Positions 24,256 through 32,412 of a stretch of 64,000 bases of DNA are shown piece after piece. Position 1 is the stretch's first letter, and each line of letters opens with the position of its first letter. The notes below the pieces were generated by a model that was not told the DNA's origin, ran no database searches, and saw only the letters and a program-made list of their open reading frames with translations. The stretch is from CTSoil-043 sp963821235 (GTDB lineage Bacteria; Chloroflexota; Limnocylindria; Limnocylindrales; CSP1-4). The DNA is taken from the NCBI GenBank assembly GCA_963821235.1, contig CAWGCS010000001.1:310001-374000 (forward strand), read 5' to 3'. A program made the position numbers and the translations under genes.

Positions 24256-25219
24256 ACGCCGTCCGGGTCGCCCGCTCCCCGGAGCGGGCCGTGACCAGGA
24301 ACGCCGCCACGCCGCCGGCAGAGGTGACGAGCAGGATGGCGGCATGGACGAGGAGCGCCAGCGCGAACGCCGGCGCGGCGGCGACGCCCACCGCCTTCGC
24401 GATCTCGACTGCCGCCAGCTCGAACGTCCCGACGTACCCGGGGCCGGCCGGGATGGCCGTCACCAGCGAGACGCCCGCCGCGAGGAGCGCGGCCTGCCCC
24501 CATGTGAGCTCGAGGCCGATCGCCTGGCCGGCAGCGCCGAAGGCGACGATCGTGGCGGCCCAGGCCGCGATCGACCAGCCGATCGCCCCGGCCATCGTCC
24601 GCGGGCGCCCGGCAACGGCGAGGCCGCCGCGCAGCTGTCCCGCCGCCTGGACCACGCCCGGCCAGCGCTGCACCGCCGCGATCGCCCGGCCGGCGAACGG
24701 CAGCCGGTGGGCGACCAGCGCGAGGGCCAGCACGGCGACCAGGAAGCCCGTCGCGGCGAGCCCCAGGAGGACTGCGCTGGCGACGATGCCACGGACCGAG
24801 AGGACCACGATCGCCGCCGAGGCGATGGTCACCAGCACCCCCGTGTCCACGACCCGCTCGACGACGACGGTTCCCAGGACGCTCGCCCGCGAGACCCCCG
24901 TCCGGTCGCCGAGATGGTGGCTTCTCACCAGCTCGCCGAGGCGGGCTGGCAGGACGTTGTTGGCCAGGTAGCCAACCAGCAGGGACGCCGCGACCGCCGG
25001 CAGGCCGAGGCGCGCGACCGGCGCCAGGAGACCCCGCCAGCGGAGCGCCCGGAGCGTCACGTCGAGGGCGATGCAGCCGACCGTGGCCGCCACGAACGGC
25101 GGGCTCGCGCCGCGCAGGACCTCCCAGGCGGCCGCGAGGTCAACCTGGCGGACGACGAGGGCGATGGCGACGACCGAGATCGCGACGCCGAGGAGCGCCC
25201 GGAGAGCGGGTCGGCTCAC
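24254..25219 (-). CDS. Flippase-like membrane protein (LPG synthase transmembrane/UPF0104 family)
   Basis: A 321-residue polytopic protein with about eight membrane helices. Family-typical elements are ALRWRGLLAP after the second helix, LVGYLANNVLPARLGELVR (N-x-LPAR-GE motif) and AIPAGPGYVGTFE near the end. Such proteins form the membrane half of lysylphosphatidylglycerol synthases, or stand alone next to glycosyltransferases as presumed lipid-linked sugar flippases. GTG 25219 overlaps the stop of the upstream glycosyltransferase (GTGA), giving translational coupling and supporting a shared cell-envelope role. The frame continues upstream but only as the shadow of that gene. Confidence 0.88.
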   Translation of the reverse strand: MSRPALRALLGVAISVVAIALVVRQVDLAAAWEVLRGASPPFVAATVGCIALDVTLRALRWRGLLAPVARLGLPAVAASLLVGYLANNVLPARLGELVRSHHLGDRTGVSRASVLGTVVVERVVDTGVLVTIASAAIVVLSVRGIVASAVLLGLAATGFLVAVLALALVAHRLPFAGRAIAAVQRWPGVVQAAGQLRGGLAVAGRPRTMAGAIGWSIAAWAATIVAFGAAGQAIGLELTWGQAALLAAGVSLVTAIPAGPGYVGTFELAAVEIAKAVGVAAAPAFALALLVHAAILLVTSAGGVAAFLVTARSGERATRTA

Positions 25220-26037
25220 CCCTGTCCGCCCGGCCCGACCGGCCCGCGGCCGCCGGCCCGCCGGCCCTGGCGGCGCGGCGTCAGCTTGGGCGACGGCCGC
25301 ACCCGGACCCGGTGGAGCAGGAAGCGGAGGCAGACCCGGAGGGTGGACAGGCCGTAGACGACGCTGCGCCGGAGGCCCACGGAGCTGGCCTCCTCGAAGT
25401 ACCGCGTCGGCACCGCGATCTCGTCGATCCCGAAGCCGGCCGCCACCGCCTGGGCGACGAGCTCCTGGTCGAACACGAAGTCGTCGGAGTTGCGGTGGTA
25501 GGGGATCGTCTCCAGGAGGCGTCGCGAGTAGGCCCGGAAGCCCGTGTGGTACTCCGAGAGGCGGAGGCCGAAGACGCGGTTCTCGAGGATCGTCAGGAAG
25601 CGGTTGCTGACGTACTTCCAGCGCGGCATGCCGCCGGCGAGGGGGTCGCCCAGGAACCGGCTGCCCAGCATCAGGTCGACCTCGCCGCGCAGGATCGGGT
25701 CGACGAGGGCCGGGATGCGGGTGGCGTCGTACTGGTAGTCGGGGTGGAGCATGACCACCACGTCGGCGCCGGCCGCCAGCGCGGCGTCGTAGCAGGTCTT
25801 CTGGTTGCCGCCGTAGCCGCGGTTCTGGCGGTGGACGATCACGTCCAGCCCGAGCCGCCGGGCCACGTCCACCGTCTGGTCGCGCGACACGTCGTCGACG
25901 AGGATCACCCGGTCGACCAGGTCGTGAGGCACGTCGGCGTAGGTCCGCTCCAGCGTCAGGGCCGCGTTGTAGGCGGGCATGACGATGACGAGGCGGCGAC
26001 CGGCCAGCCCGTCCGCGGCGGGATCGACGGATGTCAT
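25216..26037 (-). CDS. Family 2 glycosyltransferase (dolichyl/polyprenyl-phosphate sugar synthase-like)
   Basis: A 273-residue GT-A protein. LVIVMPAYNAALTL opens the fold, VILVDDVSRDQT and HRQNRGYGGNQK bind nucleotide sugar, and MLHPDYQYD (about 96-104) takes the place of the DXD motif. YHTGFRAYSRRLLETIPYH follows. The sequence resembles polyprenyl-phosphate hexose transferases, and the coupled flippase-like gene fits a lipid-linked sugar pathway. ATG 26037 was chosen because TACCCT (26045-26050) ends 7 bases upstream; the longer frame starting at 26151 adds an unlikely 38-residue Cys/Gly/Arg stretch. Confidence 0.88.
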   Translation of the reverse strand: MTSVDPAADGLAGRRLVIVMPAYNAALTLERTYADVPHDLVDRVILVDDVSRDQTVDVARRLGLDVIVHRQNRGYGGNQKTCYDAALAAGADVVVMLHPDYQYDATRIPALVDPILRGEVDLMLGSRFLGDPLAGGMPRWKYVSNRFLTILENRVFGLRLSEYHTGFRAYSRRLLETIPYHRNSDDFVFDQELVAQAVAAGFGIDEIAVPTRYFEEASSVGLRRSVVYGLSTLRVCLRFLLHRVRVRPSPKLTPRRQGRRAGGRGPVGPGGQG

Positions 26038-26044
26038 GGCGCAC

Positions 26045-26050
26045 AGGGTA
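26045..26050 (-). promoter_or_regulatory. Candidate -10 (TACCCT), leaderless start for the glycosyltransferase
   Basis: On the minus strand TACCCT ends 7 bases before the ATG at 26037, with no Shine-Dalgarno between. Confidence 0.45.
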
Positions 26051-26180
26051 TCCGGAGGCGGGGCCCAGGAGACGATCCCCCGAAGGTCCCGCCCGCTCTG
26101 TAACGCGTGACGGGGCCCACACGACGAACCCTCATCGCGCCCCGGATGCACGACAATGCGGGCTCGCGCAGGAGGCCAGC

Positions 26181-26786
26181 ATGTTCGACCGACTCTTCGG
26201 CGCCCCGAGCGGTGACCCCGACCTGGCGAAGCGGACGCCGCCCGGCCAGTACCTCACCGAGAAGTTCCCGGTGCTCCACTACGGCTCCATCCCGCCCGTC
26301 GACCTCGCGACGTGGGACTTCCGGGTCTTCGGCCTCGTCAGCTCACCGGTGACCCTCGGCTGGGAGCAGCTCCGCGCCCTCCCCCGCAAGGAGGTCCGGG
26401 CCGACATCCACTGCGTGACCCGCTGGTCGAAGCTCGACACGACCTGGGAGGGCGTGCCCATCCGGACGATCCTCGAGCTCGCCGGCGTCCGGCCGGAGGC
26501 GACCCACGCTGTCGCCCACTGCGAGCAGGGCTACACGACGAACATGCCGCTCGACGTCCTCGACGACGATGACGTCCTCCTCGCCGACACGTACGACGGG
26601 AAGCCGCTCGAGCCCGAGCACGGCTACCCGCTCCGCCTCCTCGTCCCGAAGCGCTACTTCTGGAAGAGCGCCAAGTGGATCCGCGGCCTGGAGCTCCTCG
26701 ACCACGACGTCCGCGGCTTCTGGGAGCGCTACGGCTACCACAACGACGCGGATCCCTGGCAGGAAGAGCGCTTCAGCAGCGACTGA
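26181..26786 (+). CDS. Sulfite oxidase-like molybdopterin-dependent oxidoreductase
   Basis: A 201-residue protein of the oxidoreductase molybdopterin-binding (SUOX/YedY-like) family, shorter than full sulfite oxidase. The segment ADIHCVTRWSKLD carries the cysteine that ligates molybdenum (C78). GYTTNMPLDVLDDDDVLLA and EHGYPLRLLVPKRYFWKSAKW match the cofactor-binding core. No signal peptide or dimerisation domain is present, so it appears cytoplasmic and the electron partner is unknown. AGGAGG at 26170-26175 precedes ATG 26181 by 5 bases, which excludes the longer frame beginning at 26031. Confidence 0.92.
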   Translation: MFDRLFGAPSGDPDLAKRTPPGQYLTEKFPVLHYGSIPPVDLATWDFRVFGLVSSPVTLGWEQLRALPRKEVRADIHCVTRWSKLDTTWEGVPIRTILELAGVRPEATHAVAHCEQGYTTNMPLDVLDDDDVLLADTYDGKPLEPEHGYPLRLLVPKRYFWKSAKWIRGLELLDHDVRGFWERYGYHNDADPWQEERFSSD

Positions 26787-26828
26787 GCGCAGCGCGCCGG
26801 GGGCGCCGCCACCCTCAGGCGCGATCCC

Positions 26829-28853
26829 TCAGGTGCGGTACGGAAGGTTGGCCACGACAATGCTGGGCTCGCCCAGCAGCGCCTCCCGAATCCGACGCGG
26901 GTTCTGGTTGTAGAGCAGGCGCTCCCACCAGTGGCGGACGACGTACTCGGGGAGGAGGACGACGGTCCGCGCGTCCGTTCGCTGCTCCGCCGTCGTGCGC
27001 AGCCAGTGGATGAGCGGGTTGACGAGGTCGCGGTAGGGCGTCGCGATCGTCACGAAGCGGACCCCTGGCAGCTGGCGCTCGAACCGCGCGCGCATGGTGC
27101 CGGCGCCCGCCAGGTCGTCCGTCACGTGGACGACGACGATCTCGTCGGACATCGTGGAGGCGAGCTTGACCGCCGCCACCACGTCCCGCCGGAGGTCCGC
27201 CGCCGGGATCACCACCCGCGAGGCGCGGGAGGGCCGCGTCCCGAGGACCACCTCCGGTTCCACCGCCAGCTGGAGCTCGCTGCGGCGATAGGCCCGCCGG
27301 ACGAAGAGCATCAGGGCGACCAGGGTCGGGATGATGATGATCACGATCCAGGCCCCCAGGGCGAACTTGGCGACCCCGAAGATGACCGCGACGATGGCGG
27401 TCGCGGTCGCCCCGACGGCGTTGATGACGATGCTCCGCCGCCAGCCCGGCTCGCGAAGGCGCCACCAGTGGACGACCATGCCCGCCTGCGACAGGGTGAA
27501 GCTGGTGAAGACACCGACGGCGTAGAGCGGGATCAGGGCGTCAACCCTGGCGTCGAAGGCCACGACGACGGCGCCCGCGAGGGCAGCCAGGGCGACGATC
27601 CCCACCGAGAAGGCCAGGCGCTCGCCGCGGAAGGCGAACGACGTCGGCATGAAGCGGTCCCTCGCCAGGAGGGAGGACAGCCGGGGGAAGTCGGCGAAGC
27701 TCGTGTTGGCGGCCAGGACGAGGATGAAGAAGGTCGAGACGAGGAGGACGTAGTAGAGCGCGGAGCCGGTCCCGAAGACCGCCCGTCCCAGCTGCGAGAT
27801 CACCGTCTCGCGCAGGGCGGGCCCGGCGCCGGCCTGGAGGGCGAGGACCGTGATCCCGACGAACATGATCGCCAGGAGCGCCGACATCCAGGCGATCGTC
27901 GTCCGGGCGTTCCGCGACTCAGGAGGCTTGAACGCGGGCACCCCGTTGCTGATCGCCTCGACGCCGGTCATGGCCGAGCAGCCGTCGGCGAAGGCGCGCA
28001 GGACGAGGATCGCCGACAGCCCTTCCAGGTTGGTCGTCACCAGCTCGACGTCGGTGACGTGGGGCGGCGAGCCCATCACCGTGCGCACGAGGCCCGTCCC
28101 GACGAGGAGCAGGGCCGACCCCACGAAGAGGTAGGTAGGGATCGCGAACACGTTGCCCGACTCCCGGATCCCCCGCAGGTTGACCACCATGATCACGGCG
28201 ATCGCGATGACGGAGAACGCGGTCCGGTGCTGGAGCTCCGGGGCCGGGAACGCCGAAAGCAGGTTCGCGACGCCTGCCGAGACGGAGACCGAGACCGTCA
28301 GGACGTAGTCCGTGAGCAGCGCGCCGGCCGCCACGAGGCCGGGCAGGTTCCCCAGGTTCGCCCGGGCCACGATGTAGCTGCCGCCGCCATTGGGATAGGC
28401 GCGGATCGTCTGGCGGTAGCTGATCGTCACGATGGCGAGGACGGAGACGATCACGAGGGCGATCGGCAGGGCCAGGCCGAAGAACGCCGGCCCGGCGATG
28501 ACGAGCGTGAAGAGGATGGCCTCCGTGGCGTAGGCGACCGAGCTGAGCGCGTCGGAGCTGAAGACCGCCAGCGCCTTCGCCTTGCCCAGGCGCTCGCCGA
28601 GCTCGTCGGCGGTGGCGATCGGCCGCCCCAGGAGGGTTCGCCGCCCGCGAGCGAGCGCCCGGCCCAGCGGGCGCGTGTCCACGGTGGCCGCCTCGCGGGC
28701 CGTGACGACGCCGGGGGCAGCCTGACGGAAGTAGCGGGCGATCGGTGACGGAGCGACCCGGATCCGGCGATCGGCCACCTTGCGGCCGGGGAGGACGGCG
28801 GCCTCCCGCGGCCGGAGCGGACCAGCCGGCTCCGACTCCGCCGGCTCAGCCAC
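26829..28853 (-). CDS. KimA-type potassium importer (APC/KUP superfamily)
   Basis: A 674-residue transporter. A basic N-terminal extension (about 1-75) is followed by LGRPIATADELGERLGKAKA and KALAVFSSDALSSVAYATE, the opening signature of the KimA/YdaO group. Residues matching those that line the K+ site in KimA are present: D101 and Y108 in helix 1, and D182-Y183 in helix 3 (LLTDYVLTV). ALTGVEAISN-like AMTGVEAISNGVPAFKPPE also matches. About twelve membrane helices are followed by a soluble Usp-like C-terminal domain (about 530-674). Start GTG 28853 overlaps the upstream small gene by 8 bases. It is likely proton-coupled K+ uptake, controlled by the KdpDE-like pair just upstream. Confidence 0.85.
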   Translation of the reverse strand: MAEPAESEPAGPLRPREAAVLPGRKVADRRIRVAPSPIARYFRQAAPGVVTAREAATVDTRPLGRALARGRRTLLGRPIATADELGERLGKAKALAVFSSDALSSVAYATEAILFTLVIAGPAFFGLALPIALVIVSVLAIVTISYRQTIRAYPNGGGSYIVARANLGNLPGLVAAGALLTDYVLTVSVSVSAGVANLLSAFPAPELQHRTAFSVIAIAVIMVVNLRGIRESGNVFAIPTYLFVGSALLLVGTGLVRTVMGSPPHVTDVELVTTNLEGLSAILVLRAFADGCSAMTGVEAISNGVPAFKPPESRNARTTIAWMSALLAIMFVGITVLALQAGAGPALRETVISQLGRAVFGTGSALYYVLLVSTFFILVLAANTSFADFPRLSSLLARDRFMPTSFAFRGERLAFSVGIVALAALAGAVVVAFDARVDALIPLYAVGVFTSFTLSQAGMVVHWWRLREPGWRRSIVINAVGATATAIVAVIFGVAKFALGAWIVIIIIPTLVALMLFVRRAYRRSELQLAVEPEVVLGTRPSRASRVVIPAADLRRDVVAAVKLASTMSDEIVVVHVTDDLAGAGTMRARFERQLPGVRFVTIATPYRDLVNPLIHWLRTTAEQRTDARTVVLLPEYVVRHWWERLLYNQNPRRIREALLGEPSIVVANLPYRT

Positions 28854-29094
28854 GCCCGCTGTCGACGACTGCCCCCGTGGCGCGGCCGTCGGACGACCGG
28901 ACCAGGCGCATCGTCACCCCGGCGGAGCGCGCCAGCTCCACGAGGCGCGACGCCGACCGCTCGAGGCCGACGAGGTTGGCCAGCGTCACCCGCACGGCCA
29001 TGCCGGCTCGGACCATCTCGATCGCCGCGATGACGTCCGCGTCGCCCCGAGGTCGGCGACCTCGCGGGCGCGGCGTCGCGACTTCAACTGCCAT
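28846..29094 (-). CDS. Small Arg/Val-rich protein of unknown function (82 aa)
   Basis: An 82-residue basic protein between the KdpE-like gene and the K+ importer. I do not recognise a family. The middle (DVIAAIEMVRAGMAVRVTLA and LERSASRLVELARSAGV) looks like an alpha/beta fold. The ATG has TACGGT at 29101-29106 ending 6 bases upstream, the same arrangement as other leaderless genes here, which argues that it is real. It overlaps the importer start by 8 bases and may drive its translation. Confidence 0.6.
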   Translation of the reverse strand: MAVEVATPRPRGRRPRGDADVIAAIEMVRAGMAVRVTLANLVGLERSASRLVELARSAGVTMRLVRSSDGRATGAVVDSGRG

Positions 29095-29100
29095 GCCCCC

Positions 29101-29106
29101 ACCGTA
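29101..29106 (-). promoter_or_regulatory. Candidate -10 (TACGGT) for the small gene and the K+ importer
   Basis: On the minus strand TACGGT ends 6 bases before the ATG at 29094. It lies in the 88-base gap after the response regulator gene and would let the importer pair be transcribed separately from the sensor genes. Confidence 0.45.
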
Positions 29107-29182
29107 GGTCGAGCGCCCAAGAGGCCAGCCGCGCGACGGGCGCGACGACGCTCAACAGCGGCTCAATATGCCGGGGCGAGGC

Positions 29183-29893
29183 TCAGGCCGGGGGGTCATC
29201 GTCGCCGACCCGGTAGCCGACGCCGGGCTCGGCGACGATGAGGGAGCTCGCCGCGCCGCTGGGGTCCGCGGCGTCGAGCTTCCGCCGCAGGCGGCTGACG
29301 TAGACGTGGAGGTAGTGGGCCTCGGTGGCGTAGGCCTGGCCCCAGACCGCGCGCAGGAGGTGGGCCTGGGCGACGAGGCGGCCACGGTTGTGGAGCAGGG
29401 CACGGAGGAGCTCGAACTCGCGCGGCGTGAGGTCGACGGGCCGGCCGGCGACCGTGACCTCGCGGCGGGTCGCGTCGAGCCGGATCGTCCGCACCTGGAG
29501 CACGCCCTCGTGGTCGGCCGCCGGGCCTGCGGCCCGGCGAAGGAGCGCCGCCACGCGGGCCCGTAGCTCCGCCAGGCCCACGGGCTTGACCACGTAGTCG
29601 TCGGCGCCCTGCTCGAGGGCTGCGACCTTGGTCGACTCGTCTCCCCGCGCGGAGAGGACGAGGATCGGCGTCACCGCCTCGCGACGGACGTGGCGGATCA
29701 CGCTGAGCCCGTCCCGGTCGGGCAGCCCGAGGTCGACGATGAGGAGGTCGGGTCGTCGCGCGTCGAGGGCGGCGAGGGCCGCCGTGGCGGTCTCCACGCC
29801 GGTCACGCGGTAGCCGTGCCCGGCGAGGTTGGCCACGATCGCCTCGCGGGTCGCCGGGTCGTCCTCGATGACGAGGAGATGGGGTCCGGTCAT
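29183..29893 (-). CDS. KdpE-like response regulator
   Basis: A 236-residue OmpR/PhoB-type regulator. The receiver has the acidic pocket E10-D11-D12, phosphoacceptor D54 (LIVDLGLPDRDG) and the conserved lysine in DYVVKPVG. The winged-helix domain (about 135-230) has LTPREFELLRALLHNRGRLV and the KdpE-like WGQAYATEAHYLHVYVSRLR. The start (ATG 29893) overlaps the kinase stop. The KdpE resemblance plus the nearby K+ importer suggest it controls potassium uptake genes. No kdpABC genes are present in the window. Confidence 0.92.
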   Translation of the reverse strand: MTGPHLLVIEDDPATREAIVANLAGHGYRVTGVETATAALAALDARRPDLLIVDLGLPDRDGLSVIRHVRREAVTPILVLSARGDESTKVAALEQGADDYVVKPVGLAELRARVAALLRRAAGPAADHEGVLQVRTIRLDATRREVTVAGRPVDLTPREFELLRALLHNRGRLVAQAHLLRAVWGQAYATEAHYLHVYVSRLRRKLDAADPSGAASSLIVAEPGVGYRVGDDDPPA

Positions 29894-31515
29894 CCGTCGC
29901 CCTCCTCGGCGAGTGGTGGCGCCGCCGGCAGGTCGAGCCGCACCTCGAGCCCTCCGAGCGGGCTCGGCCCGGCGCTCACCGTGCCGCCCATCGCCTCGAC
30001 GAGGCCCCGCACGATGCTCAGGCCGACACCGAGGCCAGGTCGCGACCCCGCGGACCGGCCCGGGCCGCGGTAGAACTTCTCGAAGAGGCGGGCCAGGGCG
30101 TCGGCCGGCACGCCATGCCCGGCATCGGAGACGGCGATCGCCGCGCGGCCGGCGGCCGCCGGGCCGATCGCCACGCGGACGCGGGCTCCTGGGGCGTGGC
30201 GTGCCGCGTTCTCCAGGAGGTTGCTGAGGGCCACGTCGAGATACGCGGCGTCGACCGCGATCAGCGGCGTCTCGCCGCCCACGACGACCTCGATCGGCGA
30301 TCCCTCCCAGAGCGACCCGGCTCGCTCCACGATCGGCCTGACCAGGTCGGCCGCCTCGAAGACCTCGACCCGCGGGCGCAGGGCGCCGGCCTCGATGCGG
30401 CCCAGGTCGAGCACGTTGCGGACCAGCCGATCGAGCCGCTCCGCCTCCCGGTCGATGGTCGTGGCGGCGGCGCGCGTCGCGTCGGGAGTCATCGGCACGT
30501 CGACGTCCAGCAGGCCGCCGGCCGCCGCCCGGATCCCCGAGAGGGGCGTCCGCAGGTCGTGGGAGACGGATTCGAGGAGCGCGGACTTTGCCGCCTCGCT
30601 CCGTCGCGCCACCTCTGCCTCCGTCGCAGCCGCGGCGAGGCTGTCGCGGCGGAGCGCCAGGGCGAGCTGGTCGGCGGCCAGGGCGAGCAGACGGGTCTCC
30701 GCCGCGTCGGGGGGGTGCGCGGCGCGCGACCGCAGGCCGACGAGCCATCCGAGGGTGACGCCGGCCGCCTCCGTACGGACCCGGAAGACCTCGTCGGTCT
30801 CCACGGGAGCCGCCTCCTGCCGCCCGATCGACGCCGGCTGGTGCGATCGGATCCAGCGCGACTGGTCGTCACCGGGATCGCGGACCAGGGTGGCCTGCAG
30901 GCGGCTCGAGGGGCGCGGCACTCCGGGGGCCGTGTCGGCGACGACGATCTCCCGCGTGCCGGTCAGCCGCGTCAGGAGGAGTCGCCGCATGCCTGTGGGG
31001 CCGACCAGGCCGTCGAGCACGCCCGGCACCGCCTCGGCGGCCGAGCCGGCCTCCGCGAGGGCTCGACTCACGCGGAACAGGGTGGCCGACTCGCGGGCCC
31101 GATTCTCGGCGTCGGCGGCCCGGGCTGCGGCCGCGGCGGCGAGACGGCCGATCACGGCCGCCGCGCAGAGGAGCAGGAGGAGGTCCAGCCACTCCCGCGT
31201 GTCGCCGACGGCGAGGGTGAAGCGCGGCTCCACGAAGAGGAAGTCGTAGGTGACGAACGCCCCCGCGGCCGCGACGACGGCGGCCCGGGTCCCGTACCGC
31301 ACGGCGACGAAGGTGACCGCCACGAGATAGACGGACGACGCATCCGGGAGGCGAAGGGGCGGCCCCTCGAGGAATCCGACCGCCACCGAGGCGGCCAGGA
31401 GCGCCAGGCCCGTCTCCGCGAGCGACGGCAGGATGACCCGGAGCCGGCGGCGCCCGGACACGTCCGGCAGTGAGCCCGGTTCCTCGTCGCCAGGGCGACC
31501 CGCGGAGCCGCTCAC
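29890..31515 (-). CDS. KdpD-like sensor histidine kinase lacking the N-terminal Kdp/Usp domains
   Basis: A 541-residue kinase. Residues 30-130 form the DUF4118 four-helix membrane domain of KdpD, including YDFLFVEPRFTLAVGDT. A GAF-like region follows (about 150-285). The H-box is ESVSHDLRTPLSGI (H319), the N-box LSNLLENAARHA, and glycine boxes are DAGHGVPAD and GLGVGLSIVRGL. Full KdpD has about 400 more N-terminal residues (KdpD and Usp domains), and these are absent. The start is GTG 31515, overlapping the stop of the upstream gene (GTGA); the frame upstream is the shadow of that gene. Confidence 0.9.
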   Translation of the reverse strand: MSGSAGRPGDEEPGSLPDVSGRRRLRVILPSLAETGLALLAASVAVGFLEGPPLRLPDASSVYLVAVTFVAVRYGTRAAVVAAAGAFVTYDFLFVEPRFTLAVGDTREWLDLLLLLCAAAVIGRLAAAAAARAADAENRARESATLFRVSRALAEAGSAAEAVPGVLDGLVGPTGMRRLLLTRLTGTREIVVADTAPGVPRPSSRLQATLVRDPGDDQSRWIRSHQPASIGRQEAAPVETDEVFRVRTEAAGVTLGWLVGLRSRAAHPPDAAETRLLALAADQLALALRRDSLAAAATEAEVARRSEAAKSALLESVSHDLRTPLSGIRAAAGGLLDVDVPMTPDATRAAATTIDREAERLDRLVRNVLDLGRIEAGALRPRVEVFEAADLVRPIVERAGSLWEGSPIEVVVGGETPLIAVDAAYLDVALSNLLENAARHAPGARVRVAIGPAAAGRAAIAVSDAGHGVPADALARLFEKFYRGPGRSAGSRPGLGVGLSIVRGLVEAMGGTVSAGPSPLGGLEVRLDLPAAPPLAEEGDG

Positions 31516-32207
31516 GTCTCGGGGTCGCCCGCCGGCGCGCCCTCGGCGCCAGCCGCGACCTCGAGCACGTCGACGGCCGCATCCAAGGAGGCTTCCGCCT
31601 CGGCGAGCCCGCCGTCGATCGCCGCCTGCTCCTCGGAGTCGAGGGAGACGATCTGGTCGGAGGCGGCCCTGTCGCCGGCCCGCTCGGCGGCGAGGATCTC
31701 GGTCGAGGTCAGGGCCGGATGCCCGGGATCCTCCCCGCTGTCGTCGATGCGGAGGATCGTGAAGGTGACGCTCGGCGGCAGGGAGGCCGTCACCGACAGC
31801 TCGCCGATCCGGTAGATCGAGCCCTTCCGACGGAGTCGGGCGTTGGCCTTCTCCTGGAGCGCAGTCGCCTTGATGACGACCTCCGCCAGGATCCCCGGAT
31901 CGATCCGCTCGACCATCGTGCGGGCGCTCCGCCCGGCGGACGCCAGGCGCCCCTTGACGCGGGCCTGGGTCGCGGGGTCCTGCGCCTTCGCGGCCATCGC
32001 GCCGGCCACCTTCGTCGTGGCGTCGGCGGCCTCGCGGGCGGCCTCGCCGGTGGTCTTCCCGGCGGCGGCCAGGCGGTGCTTCACCCGCTCCTGCGTCGCG
32101 GGATCCGACGCCCTCGCTGCGGCGGCACCGGCGATCCTGGTGGTGGTGTCGGCCGCCTCCTTCGCCACCTCGGCGGCCTTGTCCCGCGCCTTCTGCAGGA
32201 AGCTCAC
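31512..32207 (-). CDS. Helical repeat protein (LEA/apolipoprotein-like) of unknown function
   Basis: A 231-residue hydrophilic protein. Two tandem 42-residue repeats occupy about residues 13-96. Each begins E-AxEAADxTT and continues with AGAxAAxAxDPATQxRVKxRLAxAG, so the copies differ at only some positions. The rest is mixed alpha/beta (ELSVTASLPPSVTFTILRID) with an acidic Glu/Ala tail. Amphipathic 11-residue-type periodicity resembles LEA or membrane-surface proteins. GTG 32207 is preferred over ATG 32219 because GGAGGG lies just upstream of it. It is translationally coupled to the KdpD-like kinase, suggesting a role in osmotic or K+ stress; that is inference. Confidence 0.75.
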   Translation of the reverse strand: MSFLQKARDKAAEVAKEAADTTTRIAGAAAARASDPATQERVKHRLAAAGKTTGEAAREAADATTKVAGAMAAKAQDPATQARVKGRLASAGRSARTMVERIDPGILAEVVIKATALQEKANARLRRKGSIYRIGELSVTASLPPSVTFTILRIDDSGEDPGHPALTSTEILAAERAGDRAASDQIVSLDSEEQAAIDGGLAEAEASLDAAVDVLEVAAGAEGAPAGDPET

Positions 32208-32412
32208 CTCGCCCTCCATCCACCCGCACGCGCCGTGGAGCCGGGAGCCGTGCCCGCCGGACGTCGGCGCCGCACGGGGGTAGGCTACCGCGCCCCCGGC
32301 GGGCCGGCGTAGCCTGCGCCCCCGGTACCAGGTCCGGGACGGAAGGACGCCGCCGGCGGGCCCGGCGGCGTCAACGGTGGCTGCGAGCGGGCCGGCGCGC
32401 GCCGGCGGCGCG

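Noticed and set aside
31516..32229. N-terminal extension of the KdpD-like kinase to 779 residues
   Set aside because: The extension is the helical-repeat gene in another frame. It contains no KdpD or Usp motif.
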